A program made the translations under genes and the position numbers. The notes beneath the pieces are model-generated. The model had not been told where the DNA came from and ran no database searches. It saw only the letters and a program-made list of their open reading frames with translations. 64,000 nucleotides of DNA, from assembly GCA_937891015.1 (NCBI GenBank), contig CALAPY010000059.1, positions 1 to 64,000 of the forward strand, read 5' to 3'. The stretch is from UBA2108 sp002713215. Its GTDB lineage: Bacteria > Bacteroidota > Bacteroidia > Flavobacteriales_G > Salibacteraceae. Shown in pieces: positions 1 to 7,383 of this stretch. Position 1 is the stretch's first letter. Every line of letters starts with the position of its first letter.

Positions 1-77
1 GACGTTCCCGCTACACCACTGGTTTTATGTTCAGTACATTCTAAAATTACCTGTACTCTATTTCCTTTCTTTGCCAT
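1..77 (-). CDS. rpmG: 50S ribosomal protein L33, 5' part
   Basis: The first 25 codons read from an ATG at 77 into the left edge of the window. The start, MAKKGNRVQVILECTEHK, is the characteristic N-terminus of bacterial L33, a small protein of the large ribosomal subunit near the E site. The rest, about 35 residues, lies outside the window. In many Bacteroidota rpmG follows rpmB, but here the upstream neighbour is a secreted protein gene, so rpmB is either elsewhere or the order is rearranged. A TAnnTTTG-type box lies about 37 bases upstream of the start. Confidence 0.9.
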   Translation of the reverse strand, partial: MAKKGNRVQVILECTEHKTSGVAGT

Positions 78-113
78 CTCTCAGCTTATTATTATCCCTC
101 TAAAAACGGTCTG

Positions 114-121
114 CAAAATTA
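114..121 (-). promoter_or_regulatory. Candidate -7 promoter element for rpmG
   Basis: On the minus strand this reads TAATTTTG, an exact fit to the Bacteroidota TAnnTTTG -7 box, leaving a leader of about 30 bases before rpmG. No TTG is found at the expected 17-23 base spacing. A short inverted repeat, CCAAT-GA-ATTGG (132-143), sits just upstream. The motif fit is observed; the promoter role is inferred. Confidence 0.4.
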
Positions 122-143
122 GAAAAATATTCCAATGAATTGG

Positions 144-680
144 CTAATTCTCTAAAATGATTTTTTCTATCTCCAACATCTTGTTTTCAGTGTATCTGCC
201 AGAGGTTGTATGAACAATCTTCCCAGTCGCATCCAGTAGAAAAAGATAGGTTTTAGCTGGGTCCTTAAGTTTTAGTTTTTCTTCATAAAGCTTTAAATCT
301 CCTTTGTAAAACAGAACGTATGGAAAAAAATCAGGGTCACTCTTAGCCTTCATCCTCTTCATCACGTTGTCCATAGCCGATTTTTTTGTTCCTACAAACA
401 TGGGGACGAAGTATAGATTAATATCATACAATTCGTCCATCATGCCGGTCTTCGCAACGAACTTACTCCAGGCTGGGTTTACCCAGGATTCGAAGCTTTC
501 TTGGGCCTTCTTGCTCCAGGACATTCCAATTAAGGTGTATTTACCTTCGGTTGATTCGGGCAGATCAACTGCTTTTCCATTAACCAATTGACCAATTAAC
601 ATGGGAAATTTATCACCAACCTGAGCAGTTGAGAATAAGGTAAGTAATAATAAGAGCGAAGTACAAACGAGTTTAATCAT
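144..680 (-). CDS. Secreted thioredoxin-fold-like protein lacking CxxC
   Basis: This is a 178-residue protein with a clear signal peptide (about residues 1-20, ending FSTAQ). The layout resembles small thioredoxin-like or Atp10-like proteins: a GMSWSKK segment where a TlpA-type protein would carry its CxxC, and a C-terminal LFLLDATGKIVH strand like the last beta-strands of the fold. No CxxC pair exists, so a redox role is unlikely. I chose the ATG at 680 rather than a TTG at 692, because 680 starts directly on the signal peptide and lies 4 bases after the upstream aminotransferase stop. It is probably co-transcribed with that gene. The specific function is unknown. Confidence 0.6.
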   Translation of the reverse strand: MIKLVCTSLLLLLTLFSTAQVGDKFPMLIGQLVNGKAVDLPESTEGKYTLIGMSWSKKAQESFESWVNPAWSKFVAKTGMMDELYDINLYFVPMFVGTKKSAMDNVMKRMKAKSDPDFFPYVLFYKGDLKLYEEKLKLKDPAKTYLFLLDATGKIVHTTSGRYTENKMLEIEKIILEN

Positions 681-684
681 GGTG

Positions 685-1911
685 TTACGCAAATGATTCT
701 TCCTGATTTGAAACTGCTACTCTACCCGGATAAACATTTAAAGCTGCGGTTAACACTTCAATTGCTTTAACCAAATCATCCTTATTTAATACATAAGCCA
801 AGCGAACCTGATTTCTACCTTGCTCACCGTTCGAATAGAACCCGGAAGCAGGTGCCATCATTACCGTTTGCCCTTCATAATCAAAGTCTTCCAGTATCCA
901 CTGACAAAAAGCGTCAGCATCATCAACAGGAAGTTGGGCAATTGCGTAAAAAGCCCCTTTTGGTTTGGGGCAAATTACTCCTTCTATGGCATTAAGCCCT
1001 TCAATCATTAGGTCCCTTCGTTCAACATATTCCTCAATCACCTCGTCAAAATAAGATTGCGGCGTATTAAGTGCTTCTTCAGAGGCAATTTGTCCAAAAG
1101 TGGGAGGACTCAACCTGGCCTGTGCAAACTTCAATACGGTATCTAACACTTCGGTATTCTTAGTAACCAAGGCTCCTATACGCGCACCGCACATGCTGTA
1201 CCGTTTGGAAACAGAGTCTATCATTATTGCATTTTGTTCCAACCCTTTTAAGTTCATGACCGAAAAATGCTCTGCCTGATCGTAGCAAAATTCACGGTAT
1301 ACCTCATCCGCAAACAGGTACAAATCATGCTTTAGAACAATATCACGCAATTTCTGCAATTCTTCTTTTGAATAAAGATATCCTGAAGGATTGCCTGGGT
1401 TACAGATTAAAATCCCCCTGGTTTTTGGTGTAATTAGTTTTTCGAATTCCTCCATTGGAGGCAGTGCAAAACCGTCTTCAATTTTTGATTGAACAGGGAC
1501 AACTTTAACTCCGGCTCCAACCGAAAACCCGTTGTAATTGGCATAAAACGGTTCCGGAATTATTACTTCATCTCCTTCGTCAAAACAACTCATAAACCCA
1601 AACAACAAAGCTTCTGAGCCTCCTGTGGTAACTACAACATGGGTATGGTCAATATTGATATCCACACCACGGTAATATTCTGCAAGTCCTTTTCGGTATG
1701 TTTCAAATCCAGCGGAATGTGAATATTCCACTACCTTAAGGTCGATATTTCGCATTTTCTCCATTACGTTGTCCGGAGTTTTAATATCTGGCTGACCAAT
1801 GTTCAGGTAATAAACCTTTTTTCCTTTCTTTACTGCTGCTTCTGCAAAAGGAACTAACTTCCTGATTGGAGAAGCTGGCATGTTTTTTCCTTTACTCGAA
1901 ATTTTTGGCAT
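685..1911 (-). CDS. Class I/II PLP-dependent aminotransferase
   Basis: This is a 408-residue fold-type I aminotransferase of the aspartate/aromatic type, cytosolic. Visible signs are the N-terminal YLNIGQPD, the substrate/cofactor segment NPGNPSG, the ADEVYREF stretch with the PLP-contacting Asp and Tyr, and SVSKRYSMCGARIG holding the likely Schiff-base Lys236. Length is usual for the family. An in-frame extension upstream to 2004 exists but would run into the divergent protease gene, and the ATG at 1911 gives the conventional N-terminus. The amino donor cannot be told from sequence; aspartate is the usual annotation. It probably forms a short operon with the downstream secreted protein. Confidence 0.85.
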   Translation of the reverse strand: MPKISSKGKNMPASPIRKLVPFAEAAVKKGKKVYYLNIGQPDIKTPDNVMEKMRNIDLKVVEYSHSAGFETYRKGLAEYYRGVDINIDHTHVVVTTGGSEALLFGFMSCFDEGDEVIIPEPFYANYNGFSVGAGVKVVPVQSKIEDGFALPPMEEFEKLITPKTRGILICNPGNPSGYLYSKEELQKLRDIVLKHDLYLFADEVYREFCYDQAEHFSVMNLKGLEQNAIMIDSVSKRYSMCGARIGALVTKNTEVLDTVLKFAQARLSPPTFGQIASEEALNTPQSYFDEVIEEYVERRDLMIEGLNAIEGVICPKPKGAFYAIAQLPVDDADAFCQWILEDFDYEGQTVMMAPASGFYSNGEQGRNQVRLAYVLNKDDLVKAIEVLTAALNVYPGRVAVSNQEESFA

Positions 1912-1934
1912 GAGTTTTATTTTAATAAGGTTTG

Positions 1935-1942
1935 CAAAAGTA
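1935..1942 (-). promoter_or_regulatory. Candidate -7 promoter element for the aminotransferase
   Basis: The minus strand reads TACTTTTG, an exact TAnnTTTG match 23 bases before the aminotransferase ATG. No well-placed TTG is seen (nearest at 26 bases). The element sits in the 40-base gap between divergent genes, so it also lies just upstream of the metzincin start. Confidence 0.4.
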
Positions 1943-1951
1943 CTCGATTTG

Positions 1952-3199
1952 ATGAAGAATTTATTGAACAAATTAGCTCCAATTAAAAAGGGAGGGCACC
2001 CCAAATTAGCAACTTCGTTAGCAATTAAAGTTGTACCTGCTGTTTGTCTTTTTCTTACAATACTCCTGACTAATTCGGTTGCTCAACCCATTAAATCACC
2101 TTACCAGGTAGTACCTGAACTTTACCCAAACAAGGTTGTTCGCGTTGCTTTTCATTTTATTCACAAGTACTCCACCACCGACTCAACAAATATTCCTGAC
2201 AACCGTTTAGGGAAAACCTGGTGGAATAAGAGGGTTGATTCAATCAATTATTACCTGGCACATCCCGTTACACCTAACTATCCCCATCACAAATCTTTTG
2301 CAAACGATATAAAGTTTCGAATTGAAAACGTAGGAGTATATCATCACGTTGACTCAAACTATTGGGAAGGAGCAGGCATCCATCAGTTTTACAATCGTTT
2401 TGTTATTGAAAATCCCAATTTTTCCACTTTTGAAAAAGACAGCGTATTGCACAGTTTTTATTACGGTGATGATATTTGGGGAGGTATGTCAAGTGGAATT
2501 CCCAGTCGGGTGGGCATGCGATTTAAAGGGAGGTACAAAGAGTTCAGCATTTGGACCAACTGGTCTCCAATGGAACATTATCGGAGCGATTACAATTATA
2601 TCCATGAATTATTGCATTGCTTTGGTCTACGACACAACTTTAAGAATAGCTCTGAGGGTACAGAATGTTCGGGATGTGACGCTGAAATTGCTAACCATTG
2701 TTTTGATATGGCCCAGAAACCATACGCAGCCAACAACTACATGTCTAAAGGTCAAAATGCAAAACCAGGTGGACATTCTGTTACCAATTGCCAGTTGCAA
2801 CGAATTCTTTATTACGGCTGGGGCTTATACCCAAGAATATTGGGAACAAAAAAAGACGTAAGTATGTTAACCTATCCAGTTGATAAAAATTACAACGCCA
2901 TTATTTCAGATAGCGTAATTCTGGATTACGACTTTAAGGCATTTGGGAACATTAAAATTAATGCTCATAGTACGTTTATTCTAAGATCAGAACTTCAACT
3001 ACCTCCAGGAGCAAAAATCCACGTAAAGAAAGGCGCTACACTGATCATTGATGGTGGAACCCTTGTTACTCGTGAGCCTGAAGGAGTAACATTGTCCAAA
3101 GGAAACGCATGGCATTTCTGGAAACCAAAGTATAAGAGAACTAAAGGTGGAAAGGTTCTGATCGAAAATGGCGGAAAAATAGAATCTGTAATAAACTAG
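1952..3199 (+). CDS. Secreted metzincin-type zinc metalloprotease
   Basis: A 415-residue protein with an N-terminal hydrophobic export segment (about residues 22-44, ending NSVAQP). The zinc site HELLHCFGLRH occupies residues 218-228 and fits the metzincin consensus HExxHxxGxxH exactly, with ligands His218, His222 and His228 and general base Glu219. A Met-turn candidate, NNYMSKG, is at Met264. Between them lies a Cys-rich insert (GTECSGCDAE, NHC). The C-terminal 120 residues look like a beta-helical or beta-rich module (GAKIHVKKGATLIIDGG). I see no T9SS sorting domain. The family within metzincins cannot be settled; M43-like is a possibility. The ATG at 1952 was chosen because earlier starts fall in the divergent promoter. 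Confidence 0.75.
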   Translation: MKNLLNKLAPIKKGGHPKLATSLAIKVVPAVCLFLTILLTNSVAQPIKSPYQVVPELYPNKVVRVAFHFIHKYSTTDSTNIPDNRLGKTWWNKRVDSINYYLAHPVTPNYPHHKSFANDIKFRIENVGVYHHVDSNYWEGAGIHQFYNRFVIENPNFSTFEKDSVLHSFYYGDDIWGGMSSGIPSRVGMRFKGRYKEFSIWTNWSPMEHYRSDYNYIHELLHCFGLRHNFKNSSEGTECSGCDAEIANHCFDMAQKPYAANNYMSKGQNAKPGGHSVTNCQLQRILYYGWGLYPRILGTKKDVSMLTYPVDKNYNAIISDSVILDYDFKAFGNIKINAHSTFILRSELQLPPGAKIHVKKGATLIIDGGTLVTREPEGVTLSKGNAWHFWKPKYKRTKGGKVLIENGGKIESVIN

Positions 3200-3205
3200 G
3201 CAAAA

Positions 3206-3238
3206 AAAATCCAATTCCGTAGAACGGAATTGGATTTT
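3206..3238. terminator. Bidirectional hairpin terminator
   Basis: A perfect 15-bp stem (AAAATCCAATTCCGT paired with its complement 3224-3238) with an AGA loop lies between the convergent protease and YceI genes. A-rich flank on one side and T-rich on the other make it a plausible rho-independent terminator for both directions. Confidence 0.85.
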
Positions 3239-3258
3239 ACTCAACTATTTTTAGAAGC

Positions 3259-3906
3259 TTACATAGCAAGCTTAATCGTTACATTCAATTCAACATCATC
3301 ACCTATAACCATGTCCTTCATGGTCATTTGGTATGAAAGTCCATAGGTCTGGCGATTGAAAACCAATTTACCAGTTGCAGTTGCTGTTTCTTTACTCAAT
3401 ACCACATCAGTAAGAGTTTCGGAATTAGTAACCCCTTTAATTGTTAAATCCCCGGTTATGGTAGCCCCTTCAATGTCAACATTTGTAATAACAAACTGTG
3501 CTGTAGGATAAGTTGCTATATCGAAGAAATCGGGAGATGATAAATGGCCTACTAATTTTTCCTTGGTTCCATCCTCCGAAAAATTATCGTCTGTGGGTGC
3601 AATCGTACTCAAATCCACTGTAAACGATCCACCTGATAGAACATCATTCTCCATGGATACAACACCCTCAGAAATATTTACCGTTCCTGTATGTGTATAC
3701 ATTCCCACCATGGTGCCATTCCATTCGACGGAACTATTTGCTGCATCAACCGCTGCTTCTGCAGGTGCCGACGTACCTTCATCCAACAAATCTTCGGCAG
3801 ACATTTCTGCCTCAGGTTCTACTGTTTTTGGAGCTTCTCCTCCTCCACAGGATGCTAAAAACATTCCTGTGACCATTGCTGTAGCTAAAATTGATACCCT
3901 TTTCAT
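3259..3906 (-). CDS. YceI-family lipoprotein
   Basis: A 215-residue lipoprotein with lipobox LASC (Cys20), then a low-complexity Ala/Glu-rich linker to about residue 55, then a YceI-like domain of about 160 residues. Typical YceI features are seen: a repeated VDLSTI strand, KLVGHLSSPDFFD with the family's following-strand Asp/Phe, and a C-terminal KDMVIGDDVELNVTIKLAM strand. YceI folds as a lipocalin-like barrel that binds isoprenoid-type lipids; here it would be tethered to a membrane. Ligand unknown. It stands alone, convergent with the metzincin. Confidence 0.85.
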   Translation of the reverse strand: MKRVSILATAMVTGMFLASCGGGEAPKTVEPEAEMSAEDLLDEGTSAPAEAAVDAANSSVEWNGTMVGMYTHTGTVNISEGVVSMENDVLSGGSFTVDLSTIAPTDDNFSEDGTKEKLVGHLSSPDFFDIATYPTAQFVITNVDIEGATITGDLTIKGVTNSETLTDVVLSKETATATGKLVFNRQTYGLSYQMTMKDMVIGDDVELNVTIKLAM

Positions 3907-4077
3907 CTCTATAATTTTTATGTATTTAGTTAACGAATGTATAACAAGCTTTCAACATTTAAAACAGTAATTTATGAAATTGCCAAAATTGCACCATGTA
4001 AGACAAATTATCTGAATAATTTAAGACCTAACATTCTGCTCTTTCTTTCGTAGAAGCAAACTCAACTCATTAACTTA

Positions 4078-4629
4078 ATGGTTATGGAAGGTATTAGACA
4101 GAAGAAGTTTAATCATCTATTTAAAGTTTTTGATGCGGATAACAATGGTTATTTAGATATGACCGACGTAGTTATATTAATGGATCGCTTTAATAGAGAA
4201 TTTAACTGGGTAAGAGGTGGCAGTTCGGATACACAATTCAGAGGAGCATTTTTAAAGATTTGGACCAAAATGTTTCGCGAAGCGGATGTAAACAACGATC
4301 ATAAAGTGAGTAAAGAAGAGTTCCTGAATTATTACGAAAAAGTAACCTCAAGTGACCGACAATTTTACGCTTATCTCAAACCATTTCTTGATGATCTTTT
4401 TCCAGCAATTGATCAGAACAACGATGGTTTGCTAAGCAAGGAATCGTATTGTGCTTTTTACCGGGCCTGCAACAATTCAGACGATGAAGCCCAAAAGGCC
4501 TTTGATACCATAGACACTAATAAGGATGGTGTTGTATCGCATTTGGAATTTTATTCCATGTTCTACCAATTTCACATGAGTGATAACCCAAGGCACCCAA
4601 GCCGAAATTTTTTTGGAAAGTGTGCTTAG
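4078..4629 (+). CDS. Four-EF-hand calcium-binding protein
   Basis: A 183-residue protein without a signal peptide, so probably cytosolic, resembling sarcoplasmic calcium-binding proteins and calerythrin. Four EF loops are visible. Loop 1 is DADNNGYLDMTD (19-30, Asp at position 12), loop 2 DVNNDHKVSKEE (70-81, canonical), loop 3 DQNNDGLLSKES (112-123, Ser at position 12, so probably weak), and loop 4 DTNKDGVVSHLE (146-157, canonical). The spacing of about 50 then 40 then 35 residues matches the calerythrin type. A second ATG two codons later is possible. Role (Ca2+ buffer or sensor) is inferred from family only; neighbours give no hint. Confidence 0.85.
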   Translation: MVMEGIRQKKFNHLFKVFDADNNGYLDMTDVVILMDRFNREFNWVRGGSSDTQFRGAFLKIWTKMFREADVNNDHKVSKEEFLNYYEKVTSSDRQFYAYLKPFLDDLFPAIDQNNDGLLSKESYCAFYRACNNSDDEAQKAFDTIDTNKDGVVSHLEFYSMFYQFHMSDNPRHPSRNFFGKCA

Positions 4630-4666
4630 CCTCAACTAACGCTGAAGAATTTCTCCTCCAGTTGGT

Positions 4667-5182
4667 TTAAATGCATTTAAAGTAGTCGAAGGTTTCCTGA
4701 CAATCCTTGCATTTATAAACTGCCTTACAAGCGGTAGACCCAAACTGGCTCAACAATTCTGTTGCACTGGAATTGCATTGGGGGCAGTTAACCGCTTTTG
4801 GTCCGGAATCAAATAATACTCCTTTGTCCTGAGACCCTTTTTGCGGAGGTGCAATTCCATACCTACGAAGTTTCTCCCTGGCAACATTGGTCATCCAATC
4901 GGTAGTCCAGGCGGGGGAAAAAACCATCTTGACTTCAACAGTAGGGAACCCTTTACTTTCGAGTGTAGAAACAATATCATCTTCGAATTGCTTCATGGCA
5001 GGACAACCTGAATAGGTGGGGGTTATTATTACCTGAGTTTTGTTTTCTTCAAGCAATACGTCTCTAACGACTCCCAATTCTACTACCGAAATAACAGGTA
5101 TTTCGGGATCAGGAATGGTCTCCAATACTTCCCAGATGGCTTCTGTATTTTCTCGAATAACCGGTACCTGGGCTGCTTCCAT
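4667..5182 (-). CDS. paaD: Phenylacetyl-CoA epoxidase assembly subunit PaaD
   Basis: This 171-residue protein has an N-terminal MIP18/DUF59 domain (IPDPEIPVISVVELG near residues 23-37, Cys60 in TYSGCPAM) and a C-terminal zinc-ribbon-like pair, C133-x2-C136 and C158-x2-C161. This is the PaaD arrangement. PaaD is thought to help mature the iron centres of the epoxidase. It is the last gene of the paaABCD set, 23 bases after paaC. Confidence 0.93.
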   Translation of the reverse strand: MEAAQVPVIRENTEAIWEVLETIPDPEIPVISVVELGVVRDVLLEENKTQVIITPTYSGCPAMKQFEDDIVSTLESKGFPTVEVKMVFSPAWTTDWMTNVAREKLRRYGIAPPQKGSQDKGVLFDSGPKAVNCPQCNSSATELLSQFGSTACKAVYKCKDCQETFDYFKCI

Positions 5183-5205
5183 ACAATTACAAGCTTAAAT
5201 CAGCA

Positions 5206-5964
5206 TTACCATTTTGCATCGGGGTAAGCCCTTGGTAAGGATTGAAATACCGACAAAATATGTCCCAGGTATTCACTATGCCTTCCTGATCTTCCACCGG
5301 TTGCTTTCCACCCCCCTGCCGGAGTGCCTAAGGTGGCTCTTTCAATTACTTCATTGACAGAAGCATAAAAGTCGTCAGCAATAGTTGCGGTATCGGTAAT
5401 AATTCCCATGTCTATTAACTTTTCGTCGACTTCATCCTTTTCAAAAAGCTCGTGATGATAGCTCCAGATATCGTTTAAAGCATCCTGAATCTTCCATTTG
5501 GACTCTTCTGTTCCGTCTCCTAAACGAACCACCCATTCGCACGCATGCCGCATATGATAGGTTGTTTCCTTCAACGATTTTGCCGCAAAGGCAGCTAAAC
5601 TCTCGTCAGGACTTTTACTTAACTCCTTAAATAGGTGATAATAAAAAACCGAAAATATCATTTGCCGAGCCATAGTGTTACCAAAATGACCATTGGGCTG
5701 TTCGGTTAACAACGCACATTGAAATTCGTGTTCGGGACGCAGATAAGCTAAATCATCCTCACTTCTTCCCTTTCCTTCCAATTCCGCTGCGTATGTATAA
5801 ATGATTCTTGTTTGGCCGAATAAATCCAAAGAAATATTGGTCATAGCAATATCCTCCTCCAAAATAGGCCCATTTGAACACAACTCACTCAAGCGATGCC
5901 CCATAATCATAGCATCATCGCCCAAACGCAAACAATATTGAATTAATGCATCTTTAACTTCCAT
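5206..5964 (-). CDS. paaC: Phenylacetyl-CoA epoxidase structural subunit PaaC
   Basis: A 252-residue ferritin-like all-helical subunit. PaaC pairs with PaaA to form the epoxidase core but does not itself bind the working di-iron centre. Family signs are the N-terminal LRLGDDAMIMGHRLSELC, the DLFGQTR helix, and the KETTYHMRHACEWVVRLGDGTEES segment. It follows paaB after 5 bases and lies upstream of paaD, as in the known operon order. Confidence 0.95.
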   Translation of the reverse strand: MEVKDALIQYCLRLGDDAMIMGHRLSELCSNGPILEEDIAMTNISLDLFGQTRIIYTYAAELEGKGRSEDDLAYLRPEHEFQCALLTEQPNGHFGNTMARQMIFSVFYYHLFKELSKSPDESLAAFAAKSLKETTYHMRHACEWVVRLGDGTEESKWKIQDALNDIWSYHHELFEKDEVDEKLIDMGIITDTATIADDFYASVNEVIERATLGTPAGGWKATGGRSGRHSEYLGHILSVFQSLPRAYPDAKW

Positions 5965-5969
5965 AGTTC

Positions 5970-6260
5970 TTAAATATTTTTAGCTCCCTCGGGCATTACA
6001 TAATGCGTAGGTTGTCTGTAGATCTTATCATTCGACGGATCGAAAAACGAACCTGAATCATCAGGGTTTGAAGCTACAATAGAATCCGTTGGAACTACCC
6101 ATAACGATGTACCCTCCATTCTTCGGGTATACAAATCACGAGCATTTTGAAGGGCCATTTCGGAGTCAGCAGCATGAACACTACCGGCATGTTTAAAAGG
6201 CAAGCCTGTTTTACTTTGAATGAAAACTTCCCATTGGGGAAACTGATTATCTGAACTCAT
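5970..6260 (-). CDS. paaB: Phenylacetyl-CoA epoxidase subunit PaaB
   Basis: A 96-residue small subunit, usual length. The N-terminus FPQWEVFIQSKTGLPFKHAGS and the later ARDLYTRRMEGTSLWVVP are typical of PaaB, which bridges PaaAC heterodimers. It lies 11 bases after paaA and is translationally close to paaC. Confidence 0.95.
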   Translation of the reverse strand: MSSDNQFPQWEVFIQSKTGLPFKHAGSVHAADSEMALQNARDLYTRRMEGTSLWVVPTDSIVASNPDDSGSFFDPSNDKIYRQPTHYVMPEGAKNI

Positions 6261-6271
6261 AATATTATCGT

Positions 6272-7213
6272 TTATGCTACTTTACTTTTTTCTAATTGTT
6301 TTTTGGCATAGGCATTTGCCGCCTCTCTCACCCAGGCACCTTCATCGTGAGCCCTTTTGTGGTGAGTTAGCCTTTGATTGTTGCAAGGTCCGTTGCCCTT
6401 AACCACATTATAAAACTCTTCCCAGTTTATTTCACCTGAATCGTAGTGTCCTGTTTCCTCGTTCCATTTCAAATCCGGATCGGGAATGGTGAGGCCAATT
6501 ACCTCTGCCTGCTGAACTGTTTTATCAATAAACTTTTGACGCAACTCGTCATTGGTCTCACGCTTAATCTTCCATTTAAGGGCGTTTCCACTTCGAGGTG
6601 AATCCGCATCGTGTGGTCCAAACATCATAAGTGATGGCCACCAAAGTCGATTTAGTGCATCTTGCGCCATTGCTTTTTGTTCGGGAGTTCCCTTAGCCAT
6701 ATCCGCCATAATTTCGTAGCCCTGACGTTGATGGAAGCTTTCTTCTTTACAAATTCGAACCATTCCGCGACTATATGGCCCGTAAGAGGTTCTTTGAAGC
6801 GAAACCTGATTAACAATTGCTGCACCATCAACCAACCAGCCAACAGCACCTATATCAGCCCAATTTAGTGTAGGGTAATTAAATATCGACGAATACTTGG
6901 CTTTGCCACCGTGCAACTGCTCTAACAGTTCGTCCCTTGTTATTCCCAACGTTTCCGCTGCTGAATAAAGATAAAGTCCATGTCCTGCTTCATCTTGAAT
7001 TTTAGCAAGTAAAACCACCTTGGCCCTCAAACTCGGAGCGCGGGTTATGTAATTTCCTTCCGGTTGCATCCCAACAACTTCCGAATGCGCATGCTGAGAA
7101 ATTTGTCTAATTAAATGCTTGCGATAATCTTCCGGCATCCAATCCCTTGGCTCAATTTTTTCTTCTCGATCAATTTTAGCCTGAAATGCCTCTAATCTTT
7201 TGTCATCATCCAT
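6272..7213 (-). CDS. paaA: Phenylacetyl-CoA epoxidase catalytic subunit PaaA
   Basis: A 313-residue di-iron oxygenase subunit that epoxidises the ring of phenylacetyl-CoA. Di-iron ligand motifs are visible: the helix with Glu45, the KIQDEAGHGLYLY motif (Glu75, His78), and KEESFHQRQGYE (Glu157/158, His161). Substrate-pocket segments such as NYPTLNWADIGAVGWLVDG are also typical. It heads the paaABCD operon and is divergent from paaE across a 170-base region. No other paa genes (paaK, paaG, paaH, paaZ, paaJ) lie in the window. Confidence 0.96.
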   Translation of the reverse strand: MDDDKRLEAFQAKIDREEKIEPRDWMPEDYRKHLIRQISQHAHSEVVGMQPEGNYITRAPSLRAKVVLLAKIQDEAGHGLYLYSAAETLGITRDELLEQLHGGKAKYSSIFNYPTLNWADIGAVGWLVDGAAIVNQVSLQRTSYGPYSRGMVRICKEESFHQRQGYEIMADMAKGTPEQKAMAQDALNRLWWPSLMMFGPHDADSPRSGNALKWKIKRETNDELRQKFIDKTVQQAEVIGLTIPDPDLKWNEETGHYDSGEINWEEFYNVVKGNGPCNNQRLTHHKRAHDEGAWVREAANAYAKKQLEKSKVA

Positions 7214-7312
7214 AAGATCCCAATATTTTTAAGGATTACAATTTTAACCATTTTATCCGCTGATTTTTATGTTCTAAATAGGCTTTTCTAATGATATTAG
7301 TCAATTCCATTT

Positions 7313-7341
7313 TAAATTAGAATGTTAAGTCCTAAATTAGA
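7313..7341 (+). repeat. Tandem direct repeats upstream of paaE
   Basis: The 9-mer TAAATTAGA occurs at 7313-7321 and again at 7333-7341, exactly 20 bases apart, about two helical turns. The second copy overlaps the expected -33 region of the paaE promoter. This spacing suits a dimeric or cooperative regulator, but no regulator gene is in view and the sequence is AT-rich, so chance is possible. Confidence 0.3.
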
Positions 7342-7363
7342 TATTCCAGTAGAAGACAAAGAC

Positions 7364-7371
7364 TATCTTTG
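7364..7371 (+). promoter_or_regulatory. -7 promoter element for paaE
   Basis: TATCTTTG is an exact TAnnTTTG match 13 bases before the ATG at 7384. A TTAG at 7337-7340, 23 bases upstream, is a weak -33 candidate. The box overlaps a TTG at 7369 that would otherwise be read as an in-frame start, which argues for a start further downstream. Confidence 0.55.
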
Positions 7372-7383
7372 CAGCCTCAAAAA

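Noticed and set aside
144..692. TTG start at 692 for the thioredoxin-like protein
   Set aside because: It would overlap the upstream stop, while ATG 680 begins directly at a good signal peptide.
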